Shown here one piece after another: positions 1 through 5,577 of a stretch of DNA of 5,577 nucleotides. Under the pieces are notes generated by a model, which was given only the letters and a program-made list of their open reading frames with translations, was not told the origin of the DNA and made no database searches. A program made the translations under genes and the position numbers. Within the stretch, counting starts at the first letter, position 1, and each line of letters starts with the position of its first letter. The stretch comes from Anaerolineales bacterium (GTDB lineage: Bacteria > Chloroflexota > Anaerolineae > Anaerolineales > DRMV01), in NCBI GenBank assembly GCA_027026295.1, contig JALVOR010000135.1:1-5577 (forward strand), in the 5' to 3' direction.

Positions 1-1
1 C

Positions 2-763
2 AGCGTTGCCAAGCGTTACCTCGATCGCGGCGTGCCCCTGCTCGACCTGATTCAGGAAGGCAACCTTGGCCTGCTGCGGGCGATTGACAAATTCGACCCT
101 GCCCGCGGCTACAAGTTCAGCACCTATGCCACGTGGTGGATTCGCCAGGCCGTCACGCGGGCCATTGCCGAGCAGGCGCGCACCATTCGTGTGCCCGTGC
201 ACATGATCGAGGCGCTGCAAAAACTGCGCAAAATCCAGCGCTACCTGGTGCAGAAACTGGGGCGCGAACCTACCCTCGAAGAAATTGCGTTGGAAAGCCC
301 CTATATTGAATCGGAAGCGGCGGAAGCCATCCGCAGGGCCCTGGAAGAGGAACGCCCGTTGCCGCTGCACTTGCAGCAGCAATGGCGCGCCGCCACGGCA
401 CGGGTGCGCAAGGTCTTCCGTTCCACCGAAGAGCCGATTTCCCTCGAAAACACGGTGGGCGACGAGGAAAACAACACCATCGGCGATTTCGTGGAAGACA
501 CCGATGCCCCGCACCCGTTGGACCAGGCCACCCAGGCCATGCTTCACGAGCAGGTGCAGAATGCCCTTGCCGCCCTCACCGAGCGCGAGCGGCAGGTGCT
601 CGAACTCCGCTTTGGCCTGCTGGACGGCAAAGCGCATACGCTGGAAGAAGTGGGCAAGTATTTCAATGTCACCCGCGAGCGCGTGCGGCAAATCGAAGCC
701 AAAGCGCTGCGCAAACTCCGCCATCCTGCCTACAACCGCCATTTGCGGGATTATTTGGGGTAG
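2..763 (+). CDS. rpoD: Primary (RpoD/SigA-type) RNA polymerase sigma factor, 5'-truncated
   Basis: This sigma-70 family subunit directs RNA polymerase to -10/-35 promoters. The frame is open from base 2, so the first 10 visible codons ([10 protein letters not shown]) belong to it. The GTG at 32 is an internal valine, not the start. The 253 visible residues cover region 2.2 ([19 protein letters not shown], about 13-31), regions 2.3-2.4 ([17 protein letters not shown], 39-55, then [11 protein letters not shown]), region 3 ([10 protein letters not shown] to EPISLE, about 87-149) and region 4. In region 4 the helix-turn-helix is [20 protein letters not shown] (212-231) and the ending is ALRKLRHP...LRDYLG. 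Regions 1 and 2.1 lie outside the window. The segment at about 100-142 is roughly 25-30 residues longer than in typical RpoD proteins, where EEIA and EPISLE are about 18 residues apart; here they are 47 apart. The conserved region 2 and the C-terminal motif point to a group 1 or close group 2 factor. Which one cannot be settled without the N-terminus. Confidence 0.95.
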   Translation, partial: SVAKRYLDRGVPLLDLIQEGNLGLLRAIDKFDPARGYKFSTYATWWIRQAVTRAIAEQARTIRVPVHMIEALQKLRKIQRYLVQKLGREPTLEEIALESPYIESEAAEAIRRALEEERPLPLHLQQQWRAATARVRKVFRSTEEPISLENTVGDEENNTIGDFVEDTDAPHPLDQATQAMLHEQVQNALAALTERERQVLELRFGLLDGKAHTLEEVGKYFNVTRERVRQIEAKALRKLRHPAYNRHLRDYLG

Positions 764-836
764 GTTGCTTCGTTACTGCGTGCACTTGTTACTTTGTCAA
801 TTCGTGGTAACTGTTCAGCCCAAAAGAGAAACCAAA

Positions 837-878
837 AACACAGAAGACACAGAGAAGGCACAGAAAACACAGAAGTTC
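837..878. repeat. CACAGA-type short tandem array
   Basis: The hexamer CACAGA occurs at 839-844, 848-853, 859-864 and 868-873, spaced 9, 11 and 9 bases. This gives two diverged 20-base units (839-858 and 859-878). A diverged inverted counterpart lies at about 990-1024 (TTTGCGTCTCTGCGTT and neighbours). The two arms therefore flank the dispersed repeat at 913-988. The array lies in a non-coding spacer and has no CRISPR-like spacers. Confidence 0.7.
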
Positions 879-912
879 ACTTTGCATTGCGTGCGTTTGT
901 TGGCGGCACACT

Positions 913-988
913 GTCCCGCCCGACTTGGCGCCCTAAAATCCGCGGCTATCCGTAATATCCGCGTTCATCCGTGACCTATTTTCTCAAG
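913..988. repeat. Dispersed intergenic repeat, copy 1 (shorter form)
   Basis: This stretch aligns with 5114-5228. Both begin with GTCCCGCCC, share CTTGGCGCCCTAAAATCC / CTCGGTGCCCAAAAATCC, then CGTAAT, then an exact GCGTTCATCCG core (961-971 and 5201-5211), and end in a TTTTCYCAAG block. Copy 1 lacks about 38 bases that copy 2 has between the GTCCCGCCC start and the shared block. The degree of matching over about 65 bases is well beyond chance. The repeat sits just upstream of comEC, and its last base falls at the spurious GTG at 988. Confidence 0.8.
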
Positions 989-989
989 T

Positions 990-1024
990 GTGTTTTTGTG
1001 TTACCCTCTTTGCGTCTCTGCGTT
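990..1024. repeat. Diverged inverted counterpart of the CACAGA array
   Basis: The reverse complement of this stretch begins AACGCAGAGACGCAAAGAG and ends in ACACAAAAACAC. It aligns with AACACAGAAGACACAGAG and the following bases at 837-870, with several mismatches and small gaps. Together the arms enclose about 119 bases containing the dispersed repeat. The spacer therefore looks like one composite repeat unit of about 188 bases (837-1024). The pairing is imperfect, so the inverted relationship is less sure than the CACAGA array itself. Confidence 0.5.
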
Positions 1025-1029
1025 CCCTC

Positions 1030-1034
1030 GGGGG
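1030..1034 (+). promoter_or_regulatory. Weak ribosome binding site of comEC
   Basis: GGGGG ends 7 bases before the ATG at 1042. It is the only purine-rich tract near a candidate start. It favours 1042 over the in-frame GTG at 988, which lies at the end of the dispersed repeat and would add 18 residues encoded by repeat sequence. Confidence 0.45.
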
Positions 1035-1041
1035 TATAACC

Positions 1042-3423
1042 ATGCTGGCAGCCTATCCGCTGCTGACCCTTTCCGTTGCCTTCCTTGCGGGCATTGCCGT
1101 GGCCGCGGCGGTGCCCCTGGCGGAAAGCGCGTGGGCGGTGCTGGCCGGGGCGGCAGCGCTGTTGCTGTTCTGGCAGCGAAGGCGCGGCGCAGGGCGGCGG
1201 TGGCTGCTGTGGGGGATATTCTTGGCGGCAGCGTTGGGGGCGCTGCGCTGGCAGAGCGCCCGGCCTGATTTCCGTGACCCTGCTTTCGTTGCTGCCTATG
1301 CCGACGTGCCCGCCGAAGCCACGGTGGTGGGCGTGCTCACCGAGCCGCCCGACATACGCGACACTTACGCCAACCTGCGCTTGCGCGCCGAGCGCCTGCG
1401 CCTTGCGGGGGAAACCCGCGCGATAAGCGTCCACGGCGATGTGCTGGTGAAAACCGACCCCGAAGACGCCCTCGACCTGCGTTACGGCGACCGGCTGGTG
1501 GTCATCGGCGCGCTCACTACGCCGCCCACCTCCGAGACCTTTTCTTATCGCGACTATCTGGCGCACGAGGGCATTTTCGTGCTGCTGAAGGCGTGCCGTT
1601 TGGGCGTGCTGGCGCACGGCGCGGGCAATCCCCTGCTGGCCGCGGTTTACCGCCTGCGTGATGCCGCCCACGCCGTGGTGCGCCGCCTGTGGCCTGACCC
1701 CGAAGCAGCGCTGCTTTCCGGCATTCTTTTGGGGTTAGACAAAGGCATTCCGCGCGAAGTTTACGACGCCTTCCGTACCACCGGCACGGCGCACATCATC
1801 GCAATCAGCGGCTTCAATATCACCATTCTGGCGGGGCTGTTCCTGAGCCTGTTTGGCCGCCTTTGGGGGCGCACCCGCGGCGCGCTGCTGGCGGCTGTTG
1901 CCATTGGCGCTTACACCATCATGGTGGGCGCCGATGCCGCCGTGGTGCGGGCGGCCATCATGGGGCTGCTGGGCATGGCGGCGCTGCTCTTGGGAAGGCG
2001 GCAGCACGCCTACACCACCCTCGCGTTTGCCGCTGCGGTTATGGCGGCCCTCAACCCCGCCGTGCTGTGGGATGTGGGCTTTCAACTTTCGTTTGCCGCC
2101 ACGTGGGGGCTGCTGCGCTTTGCCCAGCCCATGCAGGAAGCCGCCGCTCGCCTGCTTGCCCGCTGGGCTGAACCTGCTACCGCGCACCGCCTGGCCGCAC
2201 CCCTGGGGGAATTTTTCCTCTTCACCCTCGCTGCCCAGATTGCCACCCTGCCCATCAGCGCCTACCACTTCCATCAGATTTCGCTGGTTTCTTTCTTTGC
2301 CAACCCCGCCATTTTGCCCGTGCAGGCGCCGCTAATGGTCGGCGCAGGCGCGGCTATGCTGCTTTCGCTGGTCTGGTTTCCACTGGGGAAGCCCCTCGCG
2401 TGGCTGGCCTGGCCGTTGGCGGCTTACACCATTCGGGCGGTGGAAGCCTTTGCCCGCTGGCCGGTGACCACGTGGGCGGTGGCGAATTTCGGCCTGGGCG
2501 GGGTGGCGGCCTATTATGCCCTGCTGGCGGGGGCGCTGGCGCTGTGGGCGCGGCGGGAAGCCGTGCGGGAGCGGCTGCGCGTTTCTGTGGCGCGGGTGGT
2601 GTGGCTGCCGGTGGGGGCGGTGGCCGCGGCGTTAGTGTGGCACGCAGCCCTGGCGCACCCCGACGGGCGGCTGCATGTGGTGTTGCTGCCCGTGGGCAAC
2701 GGGGAGGCGCTGCTCGTGCGGTCGCCCACCGGGCGGGTGGCGCTGCTGGGCGGGGGCAGTCGCGGCACCGCGTTGGCTGAAGGGCTGGGGCGTTTCCTCG
2801 GCGCGGGTGAATTGCTGGATTGGTGGGTGGTGGGTTCGCCGCGGCAGGAAGCCACTGCCGCGCTGTTGACCGCCTTGCCTGCTTATCCCCCGCAGGCGGT
2901 GTTATGGGCCGGTCAGGCGAACATTTCTGCGGCAGCGCGCACCCTGCACGCCCGCCTGGAAGACGCCGGCATTCCCCTGACGGAAGCCCAGCCGGGGCAG
3001 GCGCTGTTGCTGGGCGGCGGGGCGCGCCTGGAGTTGCTCTCGACTTCGCCCCGCGGCGGCATTTTCCTGCTCACATGGCGCAATTTTCGGCTGCTGCTCC
3101 CCCTGGGGGCGGATTTCGAGACCTTGGAGACGCTGCAGGCACAGACCGACCGCCTGGCGCCGCTGAGCGGCCTGCTGCTGGCCGAAGGCGGCTATGCGCC
3201 CCTCAACCCGCCGGAGGTGGTCACTGCCCTTGCGCCCCGCTTCCTGCTGCTGAGTGTGCAGCCCGCCGACCCTGCCGGACGCCCCGACCTGTGGCTGCTG
3301 CAGGCGTTGCAGGATTACCCCCTGCTGCGCACCGACCACTGTGGCTGGGTCGAGATGACCACCGACGGCGAGCGGCTGTGGGTGCAGACCGGGCGCCTGT
3401 GCGGGGCTGCGGGGACGAAGTGA
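1042..3423 (+). CDS. comEC: ComEC/Rec2-family DNA uptake channel with degenerate C-terminal metallo-beta-lactamase-like domain
   Basis: ComEC forms the cytoplasmic-membrane channel that takes up single-stranded DNA in natural transformation. The 793-residue product has the usual family length and order. An N-terminal pair of membrane segments (about 5-45 and 53-67) leads into a DUF4131/OB-like region (about 85-190, with YGDRLVVIGALTTPP and YRDYLAHEGIFV). The Competence domain (about 220-490) carries TGTAHIIAISGFNITILAGL (247-266), GADAAVVRAAIMG (296-308), NPAVLWDVGFQLSFAATWGL (338-357) and ANPAILP (420-426). The C-terminal domain (about 543-782) keeps the shape of the ComEC metallo-beta-lactamase domain but not its ligands. 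DVGQGD reads PVGNGE (550-555), the DGG motif reads LGGG, and the THPDADH-like motif reads GSPRQEA (598-604). TGD reads LGAD (688-691) and PHHGS reads AEGGY (714-718). The channel is probably functional, while the nuclease-type activity proposed for this domain should be absent. I chose ATG 1042 because the upstream extension is repeat-derived. Confidence 0.93.
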   Translation: MLAAYPLLTLSVAFLAGIAVAAAVPLAESAWAVLAGAAALLLFWQRRRGAGRRWLLWGIFLAAALGALRWQSARPDFRDPAFVAAYADVPAEATVVGVLTEPPDIRDTYANLRLRAERLRLAGETRAISVHGDVLVKTDPEDALDLRYGDRLVVIGALTTPPTSETFSYRDYLAHEGIFVLLKACRLGVLAHGAGNPLLAAVYRLRDAAHAVVRRLWPDPEAALLSGILLGLDKGIPREVYDAFRTTGTAHIIAISGFNITILAGLFLSLFGRLWGRTRGALLAAVAIGAYTIMVGADAAVVRAAIMGLLGMAALLLGRRQHAYTTLAFAAAVMAALNPAVLWDVGFQLSFAATWGLLRFAQPMQEAAARLLARWAEPATAHRLAAPLGEFFLFTLAAQIATLPISAYHFHQISLVSFFANPAILPVQAPLMVGAGAAMLLSLVWFPLGKPLAWLAWPLAAYTIRAVEAFARWPVTTWAVANFGLGGVAAYYALLAGALALWARREAVRERLRVSVARVVWLPVGAVAAALVWHAALAHPDGRLHVVLLPVGNGEALLVRSPTGRVALLGGGSRGTALAEGLGRFLGAGELLDWWVVGSPRQEATAALLTALPAYPPQAVLWAGQANISAAARTLHARLEDAGIPLTEAQPGQALLLGGGARLELLSTSPRGGIFLLTWRNFRLLLPLGADFETLETLQAQTDRLAPLSGLLLAEGGYAPLNPPEVVTALAPRFLLLSVQPADPAGRPDLWLLQALQDYPLLRTDHCGWVEMTTDGERLWVQTGRLCGAAGTK

Positions 3424-3631
3424 GGCAATACGGCTGTCACAACCGCTCCCGCTGCAAAAGACAGTGCCAGGTTGTTTTCGCCAAAAGGCGCACAGGGTGT
3501 TGATTCGGATGGGATAAAACAGGGTTGTGGGTTGTCTCCCTTGTGTTGGGTTTTGGGCATTCAAGGGTACCAAGTCCCATCGTTTTTACAGAAAATGTTT
3601 GCACTATTGCTATGGCCGAGGGTGCGACTTC
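3424..3631. other. Gene-free spacer after comEC
   Basis: I see no supportable gene or clear Rho-independent terminator here. A 4-bp stem CGCC-AAAA-GGCG lies near 3479-3490 but has no U-tract after it. GGG tracts at 3522, 3529, 3548, 3555 and 3565 give a G-rich strand with uneven loops. The GC content drops sharply from that of comEC. Short open frames run through it (for example 3525-3812) but lack an RBS and any recognisable motif. Confidence 0.5.
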
Positions 3632-3817
3632 AGAGCCTATCCGAAAAATCCATCGTACCCGCGGCTCTCCTTTCTCGGCGGGGACGCCGATCTCCCCTTC
3701 CCCCAAGGAGCCTCGCTACCGCTCGGCCAGGGCGGGGGTTAGGGAGATCAGCAGAAGGGGCGTCGCCGCAAAGCAACGCATCGTACAGCCAGCCCACCGT
3801 TTTTTCGGATAGATTCT
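3632..3817. mobile_element. Candidate MITE-like non-autonomous element (186 bp)
   Basis: The ends form terminal inverted repeats: AGAGCCTATCCGAAAAA at 3632-3648, and AGAATCTATCCGAAAAA reading inward from 3817 to 3801. They match at 15 of 17 positions, including 12 in a row. The enclosed 152 bases carry no transposase-like frame but do hold a long imperfect hairpin (3677-3767). CATCGTAC occurs twice in direct orientation just inside the ends (3651-3658 and 3779-3786). Ends of this form resemble IS-type termini, but I cannot name a family. No clear target-site duplication flanks the outer ends. The element sits 37 bases upstream of the next gene, so its right end may carry that gene's leader or promoter. 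Confidence 0.5.
3677..3767. repeat. Long imperfect hairpin inside the candidate MITE
   Basis: The paired blocks, outside to inside, are GGC 3677-3679 / GCC 3765-3767, GACGCC 3683-3688 / GGCGTC 3759-3764, GATCTCCC 3689-3696 / GGGAGATC 3742-3749, CCCCC 3700-3704 / GGGGG 3734-3738 and GAGC 3708-3711 / GCTC 3721-3724. The blocks are separated by a 3-base left bulge, a 9-base right bulge and a 3x3 internal loop. About 26 base pairs form in total. It could be the folded core of the element or an RNA structure in the leader of the gene at 3855. Confidence 0.6.
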
Positions 3818-3843
3818 TAGATCAGTACCGTTGATCTTGCTGC

Positions 3844-3848
3844 AGGAG
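3844..3848 (+). promoter_or_regulatory. Ribosome binding site of the propeller-like gene
   Basis: AGGAG sits 6 bases before the ATG at 3855, an ideal position. It excludes the in-frame TTG at 3831, which has no such tract upstream and would place AGGAG inside the coding sequence. Confidence 0.8.
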
Positions 3849-3854
3849 ACAACT

Positions 3855-5045
3855 ATGAACGCAATTTTTTTTGCCAGGCGAGTTCGTTTCGTCTTGATTG
3901 TTGCGATACTGTTATCTGTGGTAGTAGGTAGCACTCAAATTTTCTTCAACCATTCAGGCGAGTTTCGTATTAGCCAGACCTGCTTATCCCTCGCCGAGGA
4001 GGGTAACACAGATTTAGACACTGAAGGTTCGATCTGGTACGAGGAAGACTATATTCTGGGTGCGGGTCGCTTTGGGTTGCATTGGATAGGCAATACGGAA
4101 TCGGAAGCCGGAACCCTTCCGGTCAGTTCTACCTCAAGATTGTATATCTCGCCGGATGGCAAAGAGATTTTGTTCTATGGATATGAAGAAGGCATGGACA
4201 TTCTCGATGCGCAGATATATCATCTTTTTGAAGATAAAAGCTATGAAGTTACCAACATCAAACGAATGGGCGAGTTGCCTGTTTGGACTGAGGATAATAA
4301 AACTTTAGGAACCGATTGGGATTTCCACGAGAACCGCATTTCCGTCATCGTCACCGACATCGACACGGGGACGGCCACCCGGTATGACCACTACGATGGG
4401 GGCATGTCCAGCGAGCCCATGGCGAAAGTCGGCCGCAATGGCCTGCTGGCCTCTCTTTGTGCTAACCATTTCGAAGCACACATCGTGGTGTACGATATCT
4501 GGAACGACCGCGAGGTCGCCCAGTACAAGAATATAAGCTACGGGGTAAGGCCCTCATGGTATGGTTTCCTGCTCAACCCGGAAGGCACGCGCATTTTGGC
4601 CATTTCCTCGCTGTGGGGTGAGGAATATGACGGCAAGCAGCAAGAACTGTTTGAGGTGGAGATAGGGAAAGCGCCGGTGCAGGTCACGAATTTTCACGCG
4701 AAGCACCCATATTTCCTGATTTATGATTTGAATTTTGGCGGTCAACGGTGGTCGCCGGACAACCGCTGGGTGGTTATCAAGGCTATACCGTCTGAAACCC
4801 GGGAGATCAATGAGATCACGGCCACAAAAGTCTTGTTTCTGGTCGATTTGAAGAACAAAGTGGCCTATCCGTTTTGTGAACCTACGGACGGTTTTGAACA
4901 CGTGGCCTGGTCGCCGGATAGCCGGTTTTTTGCCCTGTCCATCAAGGACAAGTTGTGGGTCGTTGAGCCGACGACGAAGAAAAGCCGCTTGCTGCTCGAG
5001 CGCCCCGGTATCCCCCTTCAAGTGCTTGGGTGGACGAGCCCTTGA
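3855..5045 (+). CDS. Membrane-anchored TolB/PD40-like beta-propeller protein, function unknown
   Basis: The 396-residue product begins with a basic segment (ARRVRF, 7-12) and a hydrophobic helix (about 13-31). This is an uncleaved anchor or signal peptide without a lipobox, so the rest should lie outside the cytoplasmic membrane. Five blade-like motifs follow: ISPDGKEILFYG (98-109), WTEDNKTLG (144-152), LNPEGTRILAI (240-250), WSPDNRWVVIKA (299-310) and WSPDSRFFALSI (352-363). Such W/L-SPDG-R-hydrophobic motifs are typical of PD40/WD40-like propellers related to TolB. No catalytic domain is attached, so a binding or scaffold role is the most that can be inferred. It starts after the candidate MITE and is not coupled to comEC. 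GC is low (33-45% by line) up to about 4320 and near 60% just after, well below comEC overall. This suggests acquisition or a mosaic origin. The fold class is fairly sure; the ligand is unknown. Confidence 0.85.
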   Translation: MNAIFFARRVRFVLIVAILLSVVVGSTQIFFNHSGEFRISQTCLSLAEEGNTDLDTEGSIWYEEDYILGAGRFGLHWIGNTESEAGTLPVSSTSRLYISPDGKEILFYGYEEGMDILDAQIYHLFEDKSYEVTNIKRMGELPVWTEDNKTLGTDWDFHENRISVIVTDIDTGTATRYDHYDGGMSSEPMAKVGRNGLLASLCANHFEAHIVVYDIWNDREVAQYKNISYGVRPSWYGFLLNPEGTRILAISSLWGEEYDGKQQELFEVEIGKAPVQVTNFHAKHPYFLIYDLNFGGQRWSPDNRWVVIKAIPSETREINEITATKVLFLVDLKNKVAYPFCEPTDGFEHVAWSPDSRFFALSIKDKLWVVEPTTKKSRLLLERPGIPLQVLGWTSP

Positions 5046-5098
5046 CGATATTCCCCCTTGCCCTCTCTTGCTCCCCCCGCGCCCCGACACACATCCTT

Positions 5099-5125
5099 GT
5101 AGATCGGGACGCCGTCCCGCCCTAC
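5099..5125. repeat. REP-like palindromic hairpin downstream of the propeller gene
   Basis: GTAG at 5099-5102 pairs with CTAC at 5122-5125. After a 2x2 mismatch, CGGGAC (5105-5110) pairs with GTCCCG (5114-5119) around a GCC loop. No T-tract follows, so it is not a canonical intrinsic terminator. It lies 53 bases after the stop codon at 5045, and its right arm merges into the second dispersed repeat copy. The 9-mer GGGACGCCG (5106-5114) also occurs at 3681-3689 in the hairpin of the candidate MITE. Confidence 0.6.
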
Positions 5126-5228
5126 CTGCTTGGCTTGGCGGCATTGGCATCATTTTGGGGCCCTCGGTGCCCAAAAATCCGTGCTTATTCGTAATTGTCT
5201 GCGTTCATCCGCAACCCGTTTTCCCAAG
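5114..5228. repeat. Dispersed intergenic repeat, copy 2 (longer form)
   Basis: This is homologous to 913-988, with the same block order: GTCCCGCCC, CTCGGTGCCCAAAAATCC, CGTAAT, GCGTTCATCCG and TTTTCCCAAG. It carries about 38 extra bases after the first block. Unlike copy 1 it has no CACAGA-type arms beside it. Both copies are in the same orientation and end a few tens of bases upstream of a gene start (1042 and 5264). Confidence 0.8.
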
Positions 5229-5249
5229 GGCATCCAAATCGGTTCCTAC

Positions 5250-5255
5250 GAGGGG
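5250..5255 (+). promoter_or_regulatory. Ribosome binding site of the small membrane protein gene
   Basis: GAGGGG ends 8 bases before the ATG at 5264. It supports that start over the in-frame TTG codons at 5195 and 5258; the frame closes upstream at a TAA at 5192. Confidence 0.6.
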
Positions 5256-5263
5256 ATTTGCCC

Positions 5264-5577
5264 ATGACATGGCTTGTTGTGCTGTTTCTTGTGATCGGTC
5301 TTGCTATGGGCGTTCATGTGCAAATATGTGCAATATCCGGGCAGGGACATTGGGCAAGGGTTTTTGCAGAGTTCTTGCTTTCTATGATTTTGCTAGGAAT
5401 GGCTGCTTTCCTTGGCATTTTAGGCAACGGCTTGGCAACTTTGGCAGATGTCAGCCCCCTTTTTCTCGTGTATTTTCTAGACATTATCACGATTAAAAAG
5501 AGAAAGAGGGGTATCCTCTTCAAACTGTTAGCGGCAGATTTGAAAGGAAGCCCCTCCAATGACCAATTATGCCACAC
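5264..5577 (+). CDS. Small hypothetical membrane protein, 3'-truncated by the window
   Basis: A frame opens at ATG 5264 behind GAGGGG and stays open to the edge, giving 104 codons with no stop. The N-terminus (WLVVLFLVIGLAMG, 3-16, extending to about 24) is a hydrophobic helix. A second follows at about 33-55 (FAEFLLSMILLGMAAFLGILG), and a third weaker hydrophobic stretch at about 65-77 ends at a basic cluster KKRKR (78-82). By the positive-inside rule the C-terminal tail is cytoplasmic. I recognise no family. The real end is unknown. A good start signal for another gene at 5559 suggests this gene ends soon beyond the window or overlaps its neighbour in an operon. Hydrophobic periodicity, the RBS and the lack of stops make it more likely real than the antisense and +1 frames across it. 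Confidence 0.7.
   Translation, partial: MTWLVVLFLVIGLAMGVHVQICAISGQGHWARVFAEFLLSMILLGMAAFLGILGNGLATLADVSPLFLVYFLDIITIKKRKRGILFKLLAADLKGSPSNDQLCH
5559..5577 (+). CDS. Possible start of the next gene, 3'-truncated
   Basis: ATG 5559 is preceded by AAAGGAAG (5543-5550), a good Shine-Dalgarno-like tract at normal distance. Only six codons are visible (MTNYAT), so no product can be given. It would overlap the small membrane protein in a different frame, as translationally coupled genes often do. If the membrane protein frame continues far beyond the window, this start is probably false. Confidence 0.35.

Noticed and set aside
839..878. CACAGA array as a CRISPR array
   Set aside because: The repeats are only 6-20 bases with no unique spacers, and no cas gene is nearby.
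988..1041. GTG start at 988 adding 18 residues to ComEC
   Set aside because: The extension is encoded by repeat sequence, has no RBS and does not resemble ComEC N-termini. ATG 1042 begins directly with the hydrophobic N-terminus.
1735..2274. Long minus-strand and alternate-frame open frames across comEC
   Set aside because: They are expected shadows of a very GC-rich gene. Their products are low in complexity, lack motifs and conflict with a well-supported gene.
3522..3567. G-quadruplex in the spacer after comEC
   Set aside because: Five GGG tracts exist, but one loop is about 16 bases and contains CCC. The evidence is too weak to call a feature.
3525..3812. A 95-codon frame in the spacer after comEC
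   Set aside because: It has no RBS, ends inside the right terminal inverted repeat and shows no recognisable motif. Its second half is the hairpin element.
3831..3854. TTG start at 3831 for the propeller gene
   Set aside because: AGGAG at 3844-3848 is ideally placed for ATG 3855 and would lie within the coding sequence if TTG were used.
3855..3950. Twin-arginine signal peptide (ARRVRF) on the propeller protein
   Set aside because: The RR pair lacks the rest of the Tat motif and the usual downstream context, so a simple N-terminal anchor fits better.
4876..5496. A 206-codon plus-strand frame spanning the end of the propeller gene, the repeats and the small membrane gene
   Set aside because: It runs through repeat sequence and two better-supported genes, has no RBS and gives a composition unlike a folded protein.

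Overview
The window looks like a piece of a GC-rich bacterial chromosome. The backbone genes, a housekeeping-type sigma factor and a ComEC-type DNA channel, are strongly GC-biased in third codon positions. Chloroflexota (Anaerolineae-like) is my best guess. It rests on the extended linker in the sigma factor, the style of the degenerate ComEC C-terminus and the dispersed intergenic repeats. This is inference from recall, not a database result.

Layout, all genes on the + strand. (1) 2-763 is the 3' part of an RpoD/SigA-type sigma factor, with its N-terminus outside the window. (2) 764-1041 is a spacer built largely of repeats: a CACAGA-type array, a diverged inverted counterpart of that array, and between them one copy of a dispersed repeat ending in a GCGTTCATCCG-type motif. 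(3) 1042-3423 is a full-length ComEC/Rec2 homologue. Its membrane channel domain looks intact, but every metal-binding motif expected in its metallo-beta-lactamase-like domain has been replaced. (4) 3424-3854 is a gene-free spacer. It holds a candidate MITE-like element (3632-3817) with 17-bp terminal inverted repeats and an internal long imperfect hairpin. (5) 3855-5045 is a membrane-anchored beta-propeller-like (TolB/PD40-type) protein with lower and uneven GC. (6) 5046-5263 holds a palindromic hairpin and a second copy of the dispersed repeat. (7) 5264 to the window end is a small membrane protein whose frame stays open to the edge. A further gene probably starts at 5559.

The sigma factor and ComEC are separated by repeats, so I see no functional operon between them. 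ComEC would act in uptake of transforming DNA across the cytoplasmic membrane. The propeller protein and the small membrane protein have no recognisable partner here. The two stretches that flank comEC plus the propeller gene carry related repeat sequence, so this block is an accessory-looking segment within a conserved backbone. No complete transposase, CRISPR array, tRNA or rRNA is visible.
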